Below are positions 32,503-40,614 of a stretch of 64,000 nucleotides of DNA, piece after piece; position 1 is the first letter of the stretch; each line of letters opens with the position of its first letter. Under the pieces are notes generated by a model. It did not search any database. It was not told the DNA's origin and saw only the letters and a program-made list of their open reading frames with translations. The DNA is taken from NCBI GenBank assembly GCA_965198915.1, contig CBDAQC010000002.1, positions 620,001 to 684,000 on the forward strand, given 5' to 3'. The translations under genes were made by a program, and so were the position numbers. Source of the stretch: BOG-908 sp965198915 (lineage in GTDB: Bacteria > Pseudomonadota > Alphaproteobacteria > Acetobacterales > Acetobacteraceae).

Positions 32503-33672
32503 TCAGGAAAAAACGCTGTGCTTCCTTCCTGACCCCCATCCCCGGAGCGCCAGCCCGCCGAGCCGTATGCCAGGCTGCTCTATCCATCGGTATGTCAGCC
32601 GCGAAAGGCCCGCTGTCACTGTCAAGACCAGGGCGAAGACGGCGCAACTGGCCAGGCAGGCGGGAATGCCGGTCAGCCCGGCCACACGCGGTGGCAGCAG
32701 CGTTTCCACAACGGCGATTATTGCGAAATGCAGCAGGTATGCGCTGAAGCTGGCCTGCCCCAAGGCTGTCAAGGCGGGCATGGCCACAAAGCGGAAACGT
32801 CCAAAGCGCAGCGCCAGCACCGCGCAGCCGAAAGCCGCCGCCGCCAGTGCCGGTGCGTCGACAAATGCCCAGTCCGGCTCGGGCAGGCGGGGTATCGGCA
32901 ACCAGGCCAATGCCAGAAACAGCGCCACGGCGGCCGCGAGCACCGCCCGTGCATGACGGCCGAGCCAGGCGCCGAGAGCTCCCCAAATCTGGCCCGGGGC
33001 TGCGCGCCTGCAGGTCTCGAAAATGCAGAGCCCAATCAGGAAGACCGGCAGCTGGTTGGGCAGCCAGTAATACAGGAACTGTCCGGTGACACCGTCGCTG
33101 TAGAACGGGGCGTAGAGCGTCCGCACGGCCGTATTCGCCAGCCAGGCGAGCGGCAAGCTTGCCAGCGCCGCCGCAAAAGCCGGCATCGTGCCACGCAGCC
33201 GGCCCATCAGCAGCGGGAACAGCGCGTAGAACATCATCTCGGCCTCGATACTCCAGCCCCCGGGCACCCCGATCCAGGCGCCTGGAGTGGTGGGCATCTG
33301 GCCGGGGCTGACTCCGCCGGTGAAGGTCAGGAACGTAGCCAGGCGGGTGAGGGTGATCGGGGGGTGCGGCAATATCCAGGCGTAGAGCAGGGCAGCCAGG
33401 AAGTAGGCGGGGACGATGCGGAAGACGCGGCGCAATGCGAACCCGGCCAGGTTCGGCGGGCCGGCCACGCTCTGGCCGCGCCAGGATCGGGCAAGAGTGA
33501 AGCAGCTGACTACGAAAAACAGCTGCACGCCAAAGAAGCCTAGATTGCTGAACCGCTTGATCGTCCAGGGCAGGCCGTGCAGCAGGGGCATCGCGTGGCT
33601 GCCGATGACCAGCGCCACAGCGACGCCGCGCAGAGCGTCGATCCAGGCAAGTGGCTCGTTGCGGGTTTGCAT
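32503..33672 (-). CDS. Acyltransferase family 3 (OafA/YrhL-like)
   Basis: 389 residues, integral membrane, about ten hydrophobic segments. It has the family start IDALRGVAVALVIGSHAMPLL (the His near residue 26 is the conserved catalytic one), then LGFFGVQLFFVVSCFTLARS, with an RVFRIVPAYF Arg motif (about 85-94). Such enzymes add O-acetyl or succinyl groups to surface glycans from cytosolic acyl-CoA. It lies divergently beside a polysaccharide deacetylase and a glycosyltransferase, so a surface polysaccharide is the likely substrate. The start at ATG 33672 is the first in-frame ATG that keeps the first helix. Confidence 0.9.
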   Translation of the reverse strand: MQTRNEPLAWIDALRGVAVALVIGSHAMPLLHGLPWTIKRFSNLGFFGVQLFFVVSCFTLARSWRGQSVAGPPNLAGFALRRVFRIVPAYFLAALLYAWILPHPPITLTRLATFLTFTGGVSPGQMPTTPGAWIGVPGGWSIEAEMMFYALFPLLMGRLRGTMPAFAAALASLPLAWLANTAVRTLYAPFYSDGVTGQFLYYWLPNQLPVFLIGLCIFETCRRAAPGQIWGALGAWLGRHARAVLAAAVALFLALAWLPIPRLPEPDWAFVDAPALAAAAFGCAVLALRFGRFRFVAMPALTALGQASFSAYLLHFAIIAVVETLLPPRVAGLTGIPACLASCAVFALVLTVTAGLSRLTYRWIEQPGIRLGGLALRGWGSGRKHSVFS

Positions 33673-33794
33673 CGGCCGGCATACGCGCACATACACGCAA
33701 GCGTGACAAGCCGTGTAGTGGCGTCTACATCGGCGTGAGAGCGCGGAGCAGTCTGACACACGTGTTTGCCAATGTTGTTCCCGCCCGGCCGGCC

Positions 33795-34790
33795 ATGGAG
33801 CAGCCGGTATGCGCCATCGCAGTCGATGCCGAAGAGGATTTCGACTGGGATCTGCCTGTGGCCACCACCGATTACTCGACCGACTGCATGCGCAACATCT
33901 GCGACCTGCATGAGATCGTCGGCGCTTACGGCGTCTGCCCCGCCTACCTGCTGACCTATCCGGTGCTGCAGGACGACGACGTGGTGCATCTGCTGCGCCA
34001 CCAGATCGGACGTGGAAAGTGCGAGGCAGGGCTGCAGCTCCACCCTTGGGTGAACCCGCCCTTCGAGGACGAAGCCGCCACACCGCGCGGCGAGCCGATC
34101 GAACACGCCCTGGGCGCATCCTATTCCGGCAACCTCCCGGCCGGGCTTGAGGCGCGCAAGCTGCTTGCGCTGAAGCGGTGCTTTGCGCAGCGCCTCGGCA
34201 GCGCGCCCCTGATCTACCGCGCCGGGCGCTACGGGCTGGGCGCCGGCACCACGGCGCTGCTGGAATCGGAGGGTTTCAGCATGGACATCAGCGTGGCCCC
34301 GCGCACCTCGGCCTCGGAGCAGGGCGGTCCCGACTTCTCCGACTACGATTGCGCACCGTTCTGGTTCGGGCAAAGCCGCCGCATGCTGGAGATACCGCTC
34401 TGCCGCAGCGTGGTGGGCTGGGGCGGCAGGTTCGCCCCGCCAGTGTACAGGGCACTCTCCACCCCCCGATGGCGCCGCTGGCGGGCGGCCGGCGCGCTGA
34501 CCCGGTCGCGCTTCGCCGAACGCATCACGCTGTCGCCGGAGGGCAACGACCTGGGCGCCATGCTGCGCCTGCTCCGCCACCTGCGCGCGCGCGGCCAGAG
34601 CGTGTTCGTGCTCAGTTTCCACAGTTCGTCGCTGGCGGTCGGCCGCAACCCCTATGTCAGGACGCGCGCCGAGCTGCACGGGTTCTACGACCGGCTGTCC
34701 GGGGTGCTGGACGCGATGGACCGCCAGGGCTTCGCCTTCGCGCGGCTGTCCGACCTGCCGAACCATCTGGCCGCGCCGGCGCCGGCTTGA
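33795..34790 (+). CDS. WalW-like polysaccharide deacetylase
   Basis: 331 residues, NodB/polysaccharide-deacetylase superfamily, closest in feel to WalW-type proteins: CAIAVDAEEDFDWDLPV (metal Asp region), AYLLTYPVLQDDDVV, LQLHPWVNPPFED (His pair), APLIYRAGRYGLGAGT (motif with Arg) and LSFHSSSLAVG at the C terminus. These act on GlcNAc-containing or other acetylated glycans. It stops five bases before the next gene's ATG, forming a unit with the GT4 enzyme. No signal peptide, so cytosolic action on a lipid-linked intermediate is inferred. Confidence 0.85.
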   Translation: MEQPVCAIAVDAEEDFDWDLPVATTDYSTDCMRNICDLHEIVGAYGVCPAYLLTYPVLQDDDVVHLLRHQIGRGKCEAGLQLHPWVNPPFEDEAATPRGEPIEHALGASYSGNLPAGLEARKLLALKRCFAQRLGSAPLIYRAGRYGLGAGTTALLESEGFSMDISVAPRTSASEQGGPDFSDYDCAPFWFGQSRRMLEIPLCRSVVGWGGRFAPPVYRALSTPRWRRWRAAGALTRSRFAERITLSPEGNDLGAMLRLLRHLRARGQSVFVLSFHSSSLAVGRNPYVRTRAELHGFYDRLSGVLDAMDRQGFAFARLSDLPNHLAAPAPA

Positions 34791-34795
34791 CGCGT

Positions 34796-36013
34796 ATGGT
34801 GGAGCGTCCCCTGGCGCGTGTGGCGCTGATCGCCAACAACTTTCCGCCCGTCCGCGGCGGGTCGGCCGTGGTGTATGCCAACCTGGCACGTTCTGCTTCG
34901 GGCAGGATCATAGTGGTGGCGCCACGGATCAATTACGCCGACGGCCTGCCGGTGATCGGCTGGCGCGAGCATGACCGCCGGCAGCCCTACCGCACGGAGC
35001 GAGTGGCTCTGCTGCGCACGGTGATGCCCAGCGCGGCCCCGCATGGCCGGAGGCGGCTGCTGTTCCTGGTGGCCGACCTCGGCATCAGGCTGCGTCTGGC
35101 AGGCACGCTCGCGCGCCTGATCGCCGGCGGCGTGCGCACGATCTGCATCGGCGAGCTGCAGGCGAGCGGGTGGGTTGCGCGGCTATGCGCAGTCCTGCCT
35201 GGCCTGCGCACAATACTGTATGTTCATGGCGAGGAGATCACCACCGAGGACATCTACGATTCCGGCCACGCCCGTGCGCGGCGCGTGCTGCTGGCCAGCG
35301 ACCACATCGTGGTAGTCAGCCGTTTCACCGAACGCGCGGTGGCCGGGTTGCTCGGCGAGGCGCATGGCGGCCGCGTGCACCTCATCGAGAACGGCGTTGA
35401 TGGCGAGCGCTTCACGGTGGCCGACCGTGCCGCGGATCTGGTGGAATTGTATCGGCTGGACGGTTGTTTCGTCTACGTGTCGGTCTGCCGGTTGCTGGAG
35501 AAGAAGGGCGTGGATGTCGCGCTGCGTGCTTTCGCGGTCATCCATGCCGGTGCGCCGGAGACGCGCTATCTGATCGTGGGCACCGGGCCTTACAGAGGCG
35601 AGTTAGAAGCGCTGGCAGCCGGACTGGGTCTTGTCAGCAGCGTCATTTTCGCGGGCCAGGTGTCGGACGAGGAACTGGTCGATCATTACCGTCTGGGCCA
35701 CGTCTTCGTCATGCCTAACCGCGAACTGCCGAACGGCGACACCGAGGGTTTCGGGCTGGTTTTCCTGGAGGCCAACGGATGCGGGCTGCCCGTGATCGCC
35801 GGGCAGGATGGCGGCAGCACCGATGCGGTGCGCGATGGGGAGAATGGTCTGGTAGTGGATGGACGTTCGGTGGACGCCGTGGCGGGTGCGATGCGGCGCC
35901 TGCGCGAGGACCACGCGCTGTATCAGGCCATACGCGAGCGAGGGCTGGCGGTGGCCGCGCGGTCCGGCTGGCGGGAGAAGACGGCGGCGTTTCTGCGTCT
36001 GTGCGAGGGCTAG
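34796..36013 (+). CDS. Family 4 (GT-B) glycosyltransferase
   Basis: 405 residues. The N-terminal domain has ALIANNFPPVRGGSAVVYANLA (donor/acceptor site) and TILYVHGEEITTEDI. The C-terminal nucleotide-sugar domain has DHIVVVSRFTERAV, HLIENGVDGERF, YVSVCRLLEKKGVDVALRAF and EGFGLVFLEANGCGLPVIAG (the E-x7-E motif). Retaining transfer onto a growing glycan is expected. It follows the deacetylase in one transcript. The start is ATG 34796, five bases after the deacetylase stop. Confidence 0.92.
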   Translation: MVERPLARVALIANNFPPVRGGSAVVYANLARSASGRIIVVAPRINYADGLPVIGWREHDRRQPYRTERVALLRTVMPSAAPHGRRRLLFLVADLGIRLRLAGTLARLIAGGVRTICIGELQASGWVARLCAVLPGLRTILYVHGEEITTEDIYDSGHARARRVLLASDHIVVVSRFTERAVAGLLGEAHGGRVHLIENGVDGERFTVADRAADLVELYRLDGCFVYVSVCRLLEKKGVDVALRAFAVIHAGAPETRYLIVGTGPYRGELEALAAGLGLVSSVIFAGQVSDEELVDHYRLGHVFVMPNRELPNGDTEGFGLVFLEANGCGLPVIAGQDGGSTDAVRDGENGLVVDGRSVDAVAGAMRRLREDHALYQAIRERGLAVAARSGWREKTAAFLRLCEG

Positions 36014-36126
36014 CGAGCCCGGCAACTGTCAGCAGAATGAGCGTCCGCCCGGGACCAGACGTATGCCGAAGCCGCAGACCCATTTCGGTGGGGGCGTGAA
36101 ATTAGGTTACAAGGACGGCTGTCCGG

Positions 36127-36160
36127 CAGCGGGGTCCAGGGCAGAGCCCCTGGCCTTCCT
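36127..36160 (+). repeat. GC-rich dispersed repeat, copy 2
   Basis: CAGCGGGGTCCAGGGCAGAG followed by CCCCTGGCCTTCCT, with no preceding CTGGGGCC hairpin. It lies just past the stop of the RhlE-like helicase gene (36176), as copy 1 lies past the M20 gene. This suits a 3'-end or terminator role for those two copies. Confidence 0.7.
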
Positions 36161-36175
36161 TCAGCCATTCATTCG

Positions 36176-37294
36176 CTACGCCGCTATAGGCAACCGCGCC
36201 CGGATCAGCTTCTCGATCCCGCGCAGTTGCGCGCGTTCGCCGTCATCGCACAAGCTGATAGCACGCCCCGCGGCACCGGCGCGGGCGGTGCGGCCGATAC
36301 GGTGCACGTAGGCTTCGGGCACGTCTGGCAGATCGAAGTTGATGACGTGGGTGACGCCGTCCACGTCTATGCCGCGAGCGGCGATGTCGGTGGCGATCAG
36401 GACCGGCACCGAGCCCTTCTTGAAGTCGGCGAGGGCGCGTTCGCGCTGGCCCTGGCTCTTGTTGCCGTGGATGGCGCTGGCGGACAGGCCGGCGGCGTTG
36501 AGGTGCTGCACGATGCGGTCGGCACCGTGCTTGGTACGGGCGAAGACGAGAGTGCGGCCCATCTCCGGGTTCTTCAGCATGCGCGTCAGCACGATGCGCT
36601 TCTCGGACTGGTTGACGAAAACGACGCTCTGCTCGATGCGCTCGGCGGTGGTGGCGACCGGGGTGACGCTGACGCGGACCGGATCCTTCAGCATGGCGTC
36701 GGCCAGGACCTGGATCTCCTTCGGCATAGTGGCCGAGAAGAACAGGGTCTGGCGAGCGGCGGGCAGTTCGCGGGCAATGCGCTTGATGGGAATGACGAAA
36801 CCGAGGTCGAGCATGTGGTCGGCTTCATCGAGCACGAGGACTTCCGTGCGGTCCAGGCGCACGTGGCCTTCGCCAAACAGGTCCAGCAGGCGGCCTGGGG
36901 TGGCGACGATGACGTCCACGCCGTTGGCCAGTGAGGTGATCTGGCGGCCCTTGGGCACGCCGCCGAAGATGAGTGCCACGCGTATGCTGGTCTGGCGGCC
37001 GTAGGTGCGGAACGACTCGGCAATCTGGGCTGCGAGTTCGCGGGTGGGGGCGAGAACGAGGCAGCGGGTCGTCTTGCGCTCGTAGGGGCGGGGCTTGGCC
37101 ATCAGGCGGTGCAGGATGGGTAGGGCGAAGGCGGCGGTCTTGCCGGTGCCGGTCTGGGCAATGCCCAGGAGATCCGCGCCGGTGAGGAGGTGCGGAATAG
37201 CCTGCTGCTGGATGGGGGTGGGCGTAGTATACCCAGTAGCGGTCAGCGCCTTCAGCAGCGGGGCTGCCAGGCCTAGGTCGGTAAATTCGGTCAT
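36176..37294 (-). CDS. DEAD-box RNA helicase, RhlE-type
   Basis: 372 residues, a minimal two-RecA-domain helicase. Motifs in order: Q motif PTPIQQQAIP, I AQTGTGKT, Ia APTRELAAQI, Ib TPGRLLDL, II DEAD (in VLDEADHMLDLG), III SAT, IV TLVFARTK, V ATDIAARGIDV, VI HRIGRTARAG. It lacks the long basic C-terminal tail of E. coli RhlE. Roles in ribosome assembly and RNA turnover are family knowledge. The gene stands alone, with a GC-rich repeat downstream. Confidence 0.95.
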   Translation of the reverse strand: MTEFTDLGLAAPLLKALTATGYTTPTPIQQQAIPHLLTGADLLGIAQTGTGKTAAFALPILHRLMAKPRPYERKTTRCLVLAPTRELAAQIAESFRTYGRQTSIRVALIFGGVPKGRQITSLANGVDVIVATPGRLLDLFGEGHVRLDRTEVLVLDEADHMLDLGFVIPIKRIARELPAARQTLFFSATMPKEIQVLADAMLKDPVRVSVTPVATTAERIEQSVVFVNQSEKRIVLTRMLKNPEMGRTLVFARTKHGADRIVQHLNAAGLSASAIHGNKSQGQRERALADFKKGSVPVLIATDIAARGIDVDGVTHVINFDLPDVPEAYVHRIGRTARAGAAGRAISLCDDGERAQLRGIEKLIRARLPIAA

Positions 37295-37470
37295 GGGTGG
37301 TGGTTAGCTTTCAATGCCGCGCCGGGCGAGGCCGGAGCGGAAGAGCGGTCAGCAGGACCGCAAGCCGGCGCGATTTATTAAAGAAACGGAAACCGGCCAG
37401 GCTCTGAAAGCGAACGGTCGCAGTTAATGCCGCGCCGCAGCATAATGGCGGTGAAGGCCTGGGAAGTCAA

Positions 37471-37486
37471 GGAAAGCCTGCTTTCC
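37471..37486. repeat. Short palindrome GGAAAGC-CT-GCTTTCC
   Basis: Perfect seven-base arms, between the helicase start (minus) and the ELM1-like gene (plus). It resembles the outer arms of the A/T hairpin repeat. A related-looking GC-rich motif follows at about 37507-37540 (CCGTTTTTCCAGGATGAACGG). Confidence 0.45.
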
Positions 37487-37569
37487 GATGTCGGACATCG
37501 GGCGGCAGCGGCCGTTTTTCCAGGATGAACGGCTTTCCTTCCCACCCTGCGGGGAACATAACCCCGCCC

Positions 37570-38496
37570 ATGCCGACCGAGAGCGTCATCCTGAGCGAAC
37601 CCTATGCCGGATTGCAGGCGCAGGCGCTTGGGCTGGCGGAGGCGGCCGGGCTATCGCCGTATATCATGGAGTTGCGGCCGCGCCGGCCCTGGGCGTGGGT
37701 GGGTGCGGCGGCCTGGCCGGCGCCGCTGCGCGCGGTCGGGCTGCGCGCGCCGCCGCCGGGCGTGCTGTTCACCGCAGGGGGAACGGCGGGGGCAGTGGGA
37801 GCGGCCTGCCACAGGCGCGGCAGTGTGGTGGTGCAGGTGCAGAACCCGCGCCTGCGCTTGCGCCATTTCGACCTGGTGGTGGCCAACGCGCATGACGGGC
37901 TGGCCGGGCCCAATGTGATCGTGACCCGCACCGCGCTGCATCGGGCTACGCCGGAGCGGCTTGCTGCGGCGCGGGCGACATGGGCCGAGCGTCTGTCCGG
38001 GCTGCCACGCCCGTTGGTGGCGGTGCTGGTTGGTGGCAGCAACGGGCGGTTCCGGCTGGGAGCGGCGGAGGGCGCGCGCTTGGCGGGGCAACTCGCAGGG
38101 ATGATGGTCCGGGACCGGGTGGGGGTAGCGCTCACCGCGTCCCGCCGCACGTCTGCTGCGGTGCGCGACACGTTGCGGGCGGCGCTGGTGCCGAAAGGCG
38201 CGTGGGTGTGGGACATGCAGGGGGAGAACCCGTATTTTGGCTTGCTGGCCCTGGCGGACGCGATCGTGGTGACGGTGGACAGCATCTCGATGGTGTCCGA
38301 GGCGGTGGCGACGCATGCGCCGGTGTTGCTGGCGGAACTGCCCGGGCGCTCGGCCCGGATAGGCAGGTTCACGCGCGGGTTGCTGGAAGCGGGGCGGGTG
38401 AGGCCGTATTCCGGCCGCTTAGAGAGTTGGCCGGTAGAGCCGATCGACGATACGGCGCAGGCCGGCCGGGAGGTCCGCCGCCGGTTGGGATTGTAG
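37570..38496 (+). CDS. ELM1/GtrOC1 family protein
   Basis: About 308 residues of the 'mitochondrial fission ELM1' domain family, common in alphaproteobacteria and of poorly defined function. Landmarks: ILSEPYAGLQAQALGLAEAAG at the N terminus, VVVANAHDGLAGPNVIVTRTALH-like centre (about 112-136), AVLVGGSNGRFRL, TASRRTS and a C-terminal ADAIVVTVDSISMVSEA with SLARG-like contacts. The GT-B-like fold suggests nucleotide-sugar binding. The start at ATG 37570 was chosen because family similarity begins at SVILSEP; the frame extends to 37525. Confidence 0.8.
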   Translation: MPTESVILSEPYAGLQAQALGLAEAAGLSPYIMELRPRRPWAWVGAAAWPAPLRAVGLRAPPPGVLFTAGGTAGAVGAACHRRGSVVVQVQNPRLRLRHFDLVVANAHDGLAGPNVIVTRTALHRATPERLAAARATWAERLSGLPRPLVAVLVGGSNGRFRLGAAEGARLAGQLAGMMVRDRVGVALTASRRTSAAVRDTLRAALVPKGAWVWDMQGENPYFGLLALADAIVVTVDSISMVSEAVATHAPVLLAELPGRSARIGRFTRGLLEAGRVRPYSGRLESWPVEPIDDTAQAGREVRRRLGL

Positions 38497-38536
38497 ACCA
38501 GCCAAGACAGCCCGCCTGCTGTGAGTTCGCCAAAGC

Positions 38537-38581
38537 GGAGCAAAATTCTTTTGGTTCTTTTTAAAAAAGAACCGCTTGCTG
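38537..38581 (-). repeat. A/T hairpin repeat, copy G (solo)
   Basis: Box GCAAAATTCTTTTGG, hairpin GTTCTTTTT-A6-GAAC-like, arm CGCTTGC. It sits between the co-directional ELM1-like gene and the next gene, ending two bases before the proposed GTG of the 634-residue protein, which makes that start doubtful. Confidence 0.85.
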
Positions 38582-38582
38582 A

Positions 38583-40487
38583 GTGGAGTTCGTTGCATTG
38601 CTAGACATCCAGACCTTCGACGCGCGCCGTGGCGGGAACGTCCTCTACAAGGCGTTCACGCACCCGCTGGCCGCCGAGGCGATGGCGGCGCTGGCAGCCG
38701 ACTTACGCCAAGCGGGACCGCTGGCGGTGTTCGATCCGGAGGCGATAGCGGCGGCGCTGTATGCGCTGCATCCGGACATGCCGGTGCCGGTGGCGTACTA
38801 CGTGCAGGACGTGGCGGCTCTGGATGGCGCGCTGGCCGGCGTGGCCGCGCGGCCGGTGACGGAATTGGGCCAGTGCCGGGCTGCAACGCTGCTGATCGCC
38901 GGGTTCGATACCGGACGCATCGAGGGGCGAGTACGGGCGTTGTGTCCGGAAGTTGTGCGTGTGACGTCATTGGACCGGACGCGGCTGCCGGCGGCGATGC
39001 TGACCGCGCGTGGATATCTGGACAGGCTGAATTTCGCGACGAACCACGCGTTTTTCCGTGACGCGGACGGCAAGCATACGCGGCTGACCAGTGCCAATTA
39101 CTGGGCGGGGTATGGGGCGCGGGCGGTTCGTTTGTGGTTGCGGCTGTTTGGTGCGGATGGCGAGGTGCTGGCGACCTGGGAAGAGGAGCTGCCAGTGAGT
39201 TCCGCAGGGTTTTCCATCGACAGCCGGCAGGTCCGGGCACGTTTCGGGCTGGGCCCGTTCACCGGGCAGTTGTTCCTGCACGCGATCGGGGTCGCCGGGC
39301 ATGACGTGGTGAAATATGCGCTGGACGTCTACGGGGATGATTGCGAGGGCTGCGACCTCGAGCTTTCGGTGACGCATGATGCGAATGCCTGGCCGTCCGA
39401 CAGGTATGCGGGGCTGCCGGCACCCGGGTCGGACGAGCAGGTTCTGCTATGGGTGCAGAACTCGCACGCGGCAGCAATCCCCGCCGGCGCCATCACACTG
39501 GATCGCATGGGGGCCGAGCAGCCGGTGGCGCTGTCGCGGGAGGTGGCGCCGTTTGCAAGCCTTGCTGTGGACGTGCGGGAGTTGCTGCCAGATGTAGCAT
39601 GGCCGGAGCAGCTGGAATTGCGCACCGGGCGGCATGTCGTGCGGCCGCGTTACGAGATATTGAAGCGCGGGCACTCGCGCGTGGCGCATGTGAATGTGGA
39701 GCGGGCGGATTTGCGGCCCGACCCCGGCATACGCACGCTGCACAATCTTCTCGGGCGCGGCTACATCCTGCCGTTTCCGGTGTTGCCGCCGGCATCGTTC
39801 CGCACGATCGTGCAGCCGAACCCGATGGCTGAGTGGCAGGACAGCCTGCCGCTGCGAGTGGATGTCTTCAGCGAGGACGGGCGGCTGACCGCGCAACGAT
39901 TCCTCGGCAATCTGGGACGCGGCCATTCCGTGGCGCTGGATCTGGCGGAGCTGGGCGCCGACGCGGGACATGCCGAACTGGTCTATGATTTTCGCGACGG
40001 CGGTGCGGCGGACGGTTGGATGCACGGCCTGTTCCGCTACGAGCATCGCGCCAGCGGCCATGCCGCCGATACGAGCTTCGGAGCCCACATCTTCAACACC
40101 GCGATGACGTTCAAGGACGAGCCGCAAAGCTATTCCGGTCCGCCTCCCGGGCTGACGACGCGGCTGTTCCTCAAATTGGGGATCGGCGTGCGGCGGAGTT
40201 TTGCGGTGCTGATCTATCCGGCAAGTGCCGACTGGCATGCGTTTTCCACGACCGAGTTGCAGCTGGTGGGCGGGAACGGCGAGGTCGTCGCGACCGAGGC
40301 GTTGCGGATTGCGTGTTCCGGGTCGTCGCTGGTCAGGCCGCACGAGGTGTTCGGGGCGGATGCGCTGCTGCGGGCCGGCGAGCGCGGCTACGTGCTGGTG
40401 CGCGACCTCACATGCCGGCTGTTCGGGTATCACGGGCTGGATGACGGGCAGGGCGGGTTTTCGCTGGACCACATGTTCGGGTTCTGA
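38583..40487 (+). CDS. Large hypothetical protein with repeated beta domains
   Basis: Up to 634 residues, not recognised. The N-terminal ~165 residues have a Rossmann-like rhythm (PLAVFDPEAIAAALY, ATLLIAGFDTGRIEG, VVRVTSLDRTRLPAA). The rest is beta-rich, with several similar strand-loop modules (about 200-300, 310-400, 430-600), each with alternating Val/Leu and conserved DxR or RP turns such as LPFPVLPPASFRTIVQPNP. No signal peptide or membrane helix. It follows ELM1 by 86 bp on the same strand and may be co-transcribed. GTG 38583 touches the A/T repeat and has no Shine-Dalgarno; TTG at about 38598 is also possible. Confidence 0.65.
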   Translation: MEFVALLDIQTFDARRGGNVLYKAFTHPLAAEAMAALAADLRQAGPLAVFDPEAIAAALYALHPDMPVPVAYYVQDVAALDGALAGVAARPVTELGQCRAATLLIAGFDTGRIEGRVRALCPEVVRVTSLDRTRLPAAMLTARGYLDRLNFATNHAFFRDADGKHTRLTSANYWAGYGARAVRLWLRLFGADGEVLATWEEELPVSSAGFSIDSRQVRARFGLGPFTGQLFLHAIGVAGHDVVKYALDVYGDDCEGCDLELSVTHDANAWPSDRYAGLPAPGSDEQVLLWVQNSHAAAIPAGAITLDRMGAEQPVALSREVAPFASLAVDVRELLPDVAWPEQLELRTGRHVVRPRYEILKRGHSRVAHVNVERADLRPDPGIRTLHNLLGRGYILPFPVLPPASFRTIVQPNPMAEWQDSLPLRVDVFSEDGRLTAQRFLGNLGRGHSVALDLAELGADAGHAELVYDFRDGGAADGWMHGLFRYEHRASGHAADTSFGAHIFNTAMTFKDEPQSYSGPPPGLTTRLFLKLGIGVRRSFAVLIYPASADWHAFSTTELQLVGGNGEVVATEALRIACSGSSLVRPHEVFGADALLRAGERGYVLVRDLTCRLFGYHGLDDGQGGFSLDHMFGF

Positions 40488-40614
40488 CCTGATCGCGGGC
40501 GTGCCGCGCGTCCATGGGCGGCGGCCGCGAATGCGCTTTACCAGGCCGCGGCGGCGCGGATAGTGTACCAATGCAGTGCGGCATCCCGACCGGGGCGCAG
40601 GCAGGGGAGCGCGC

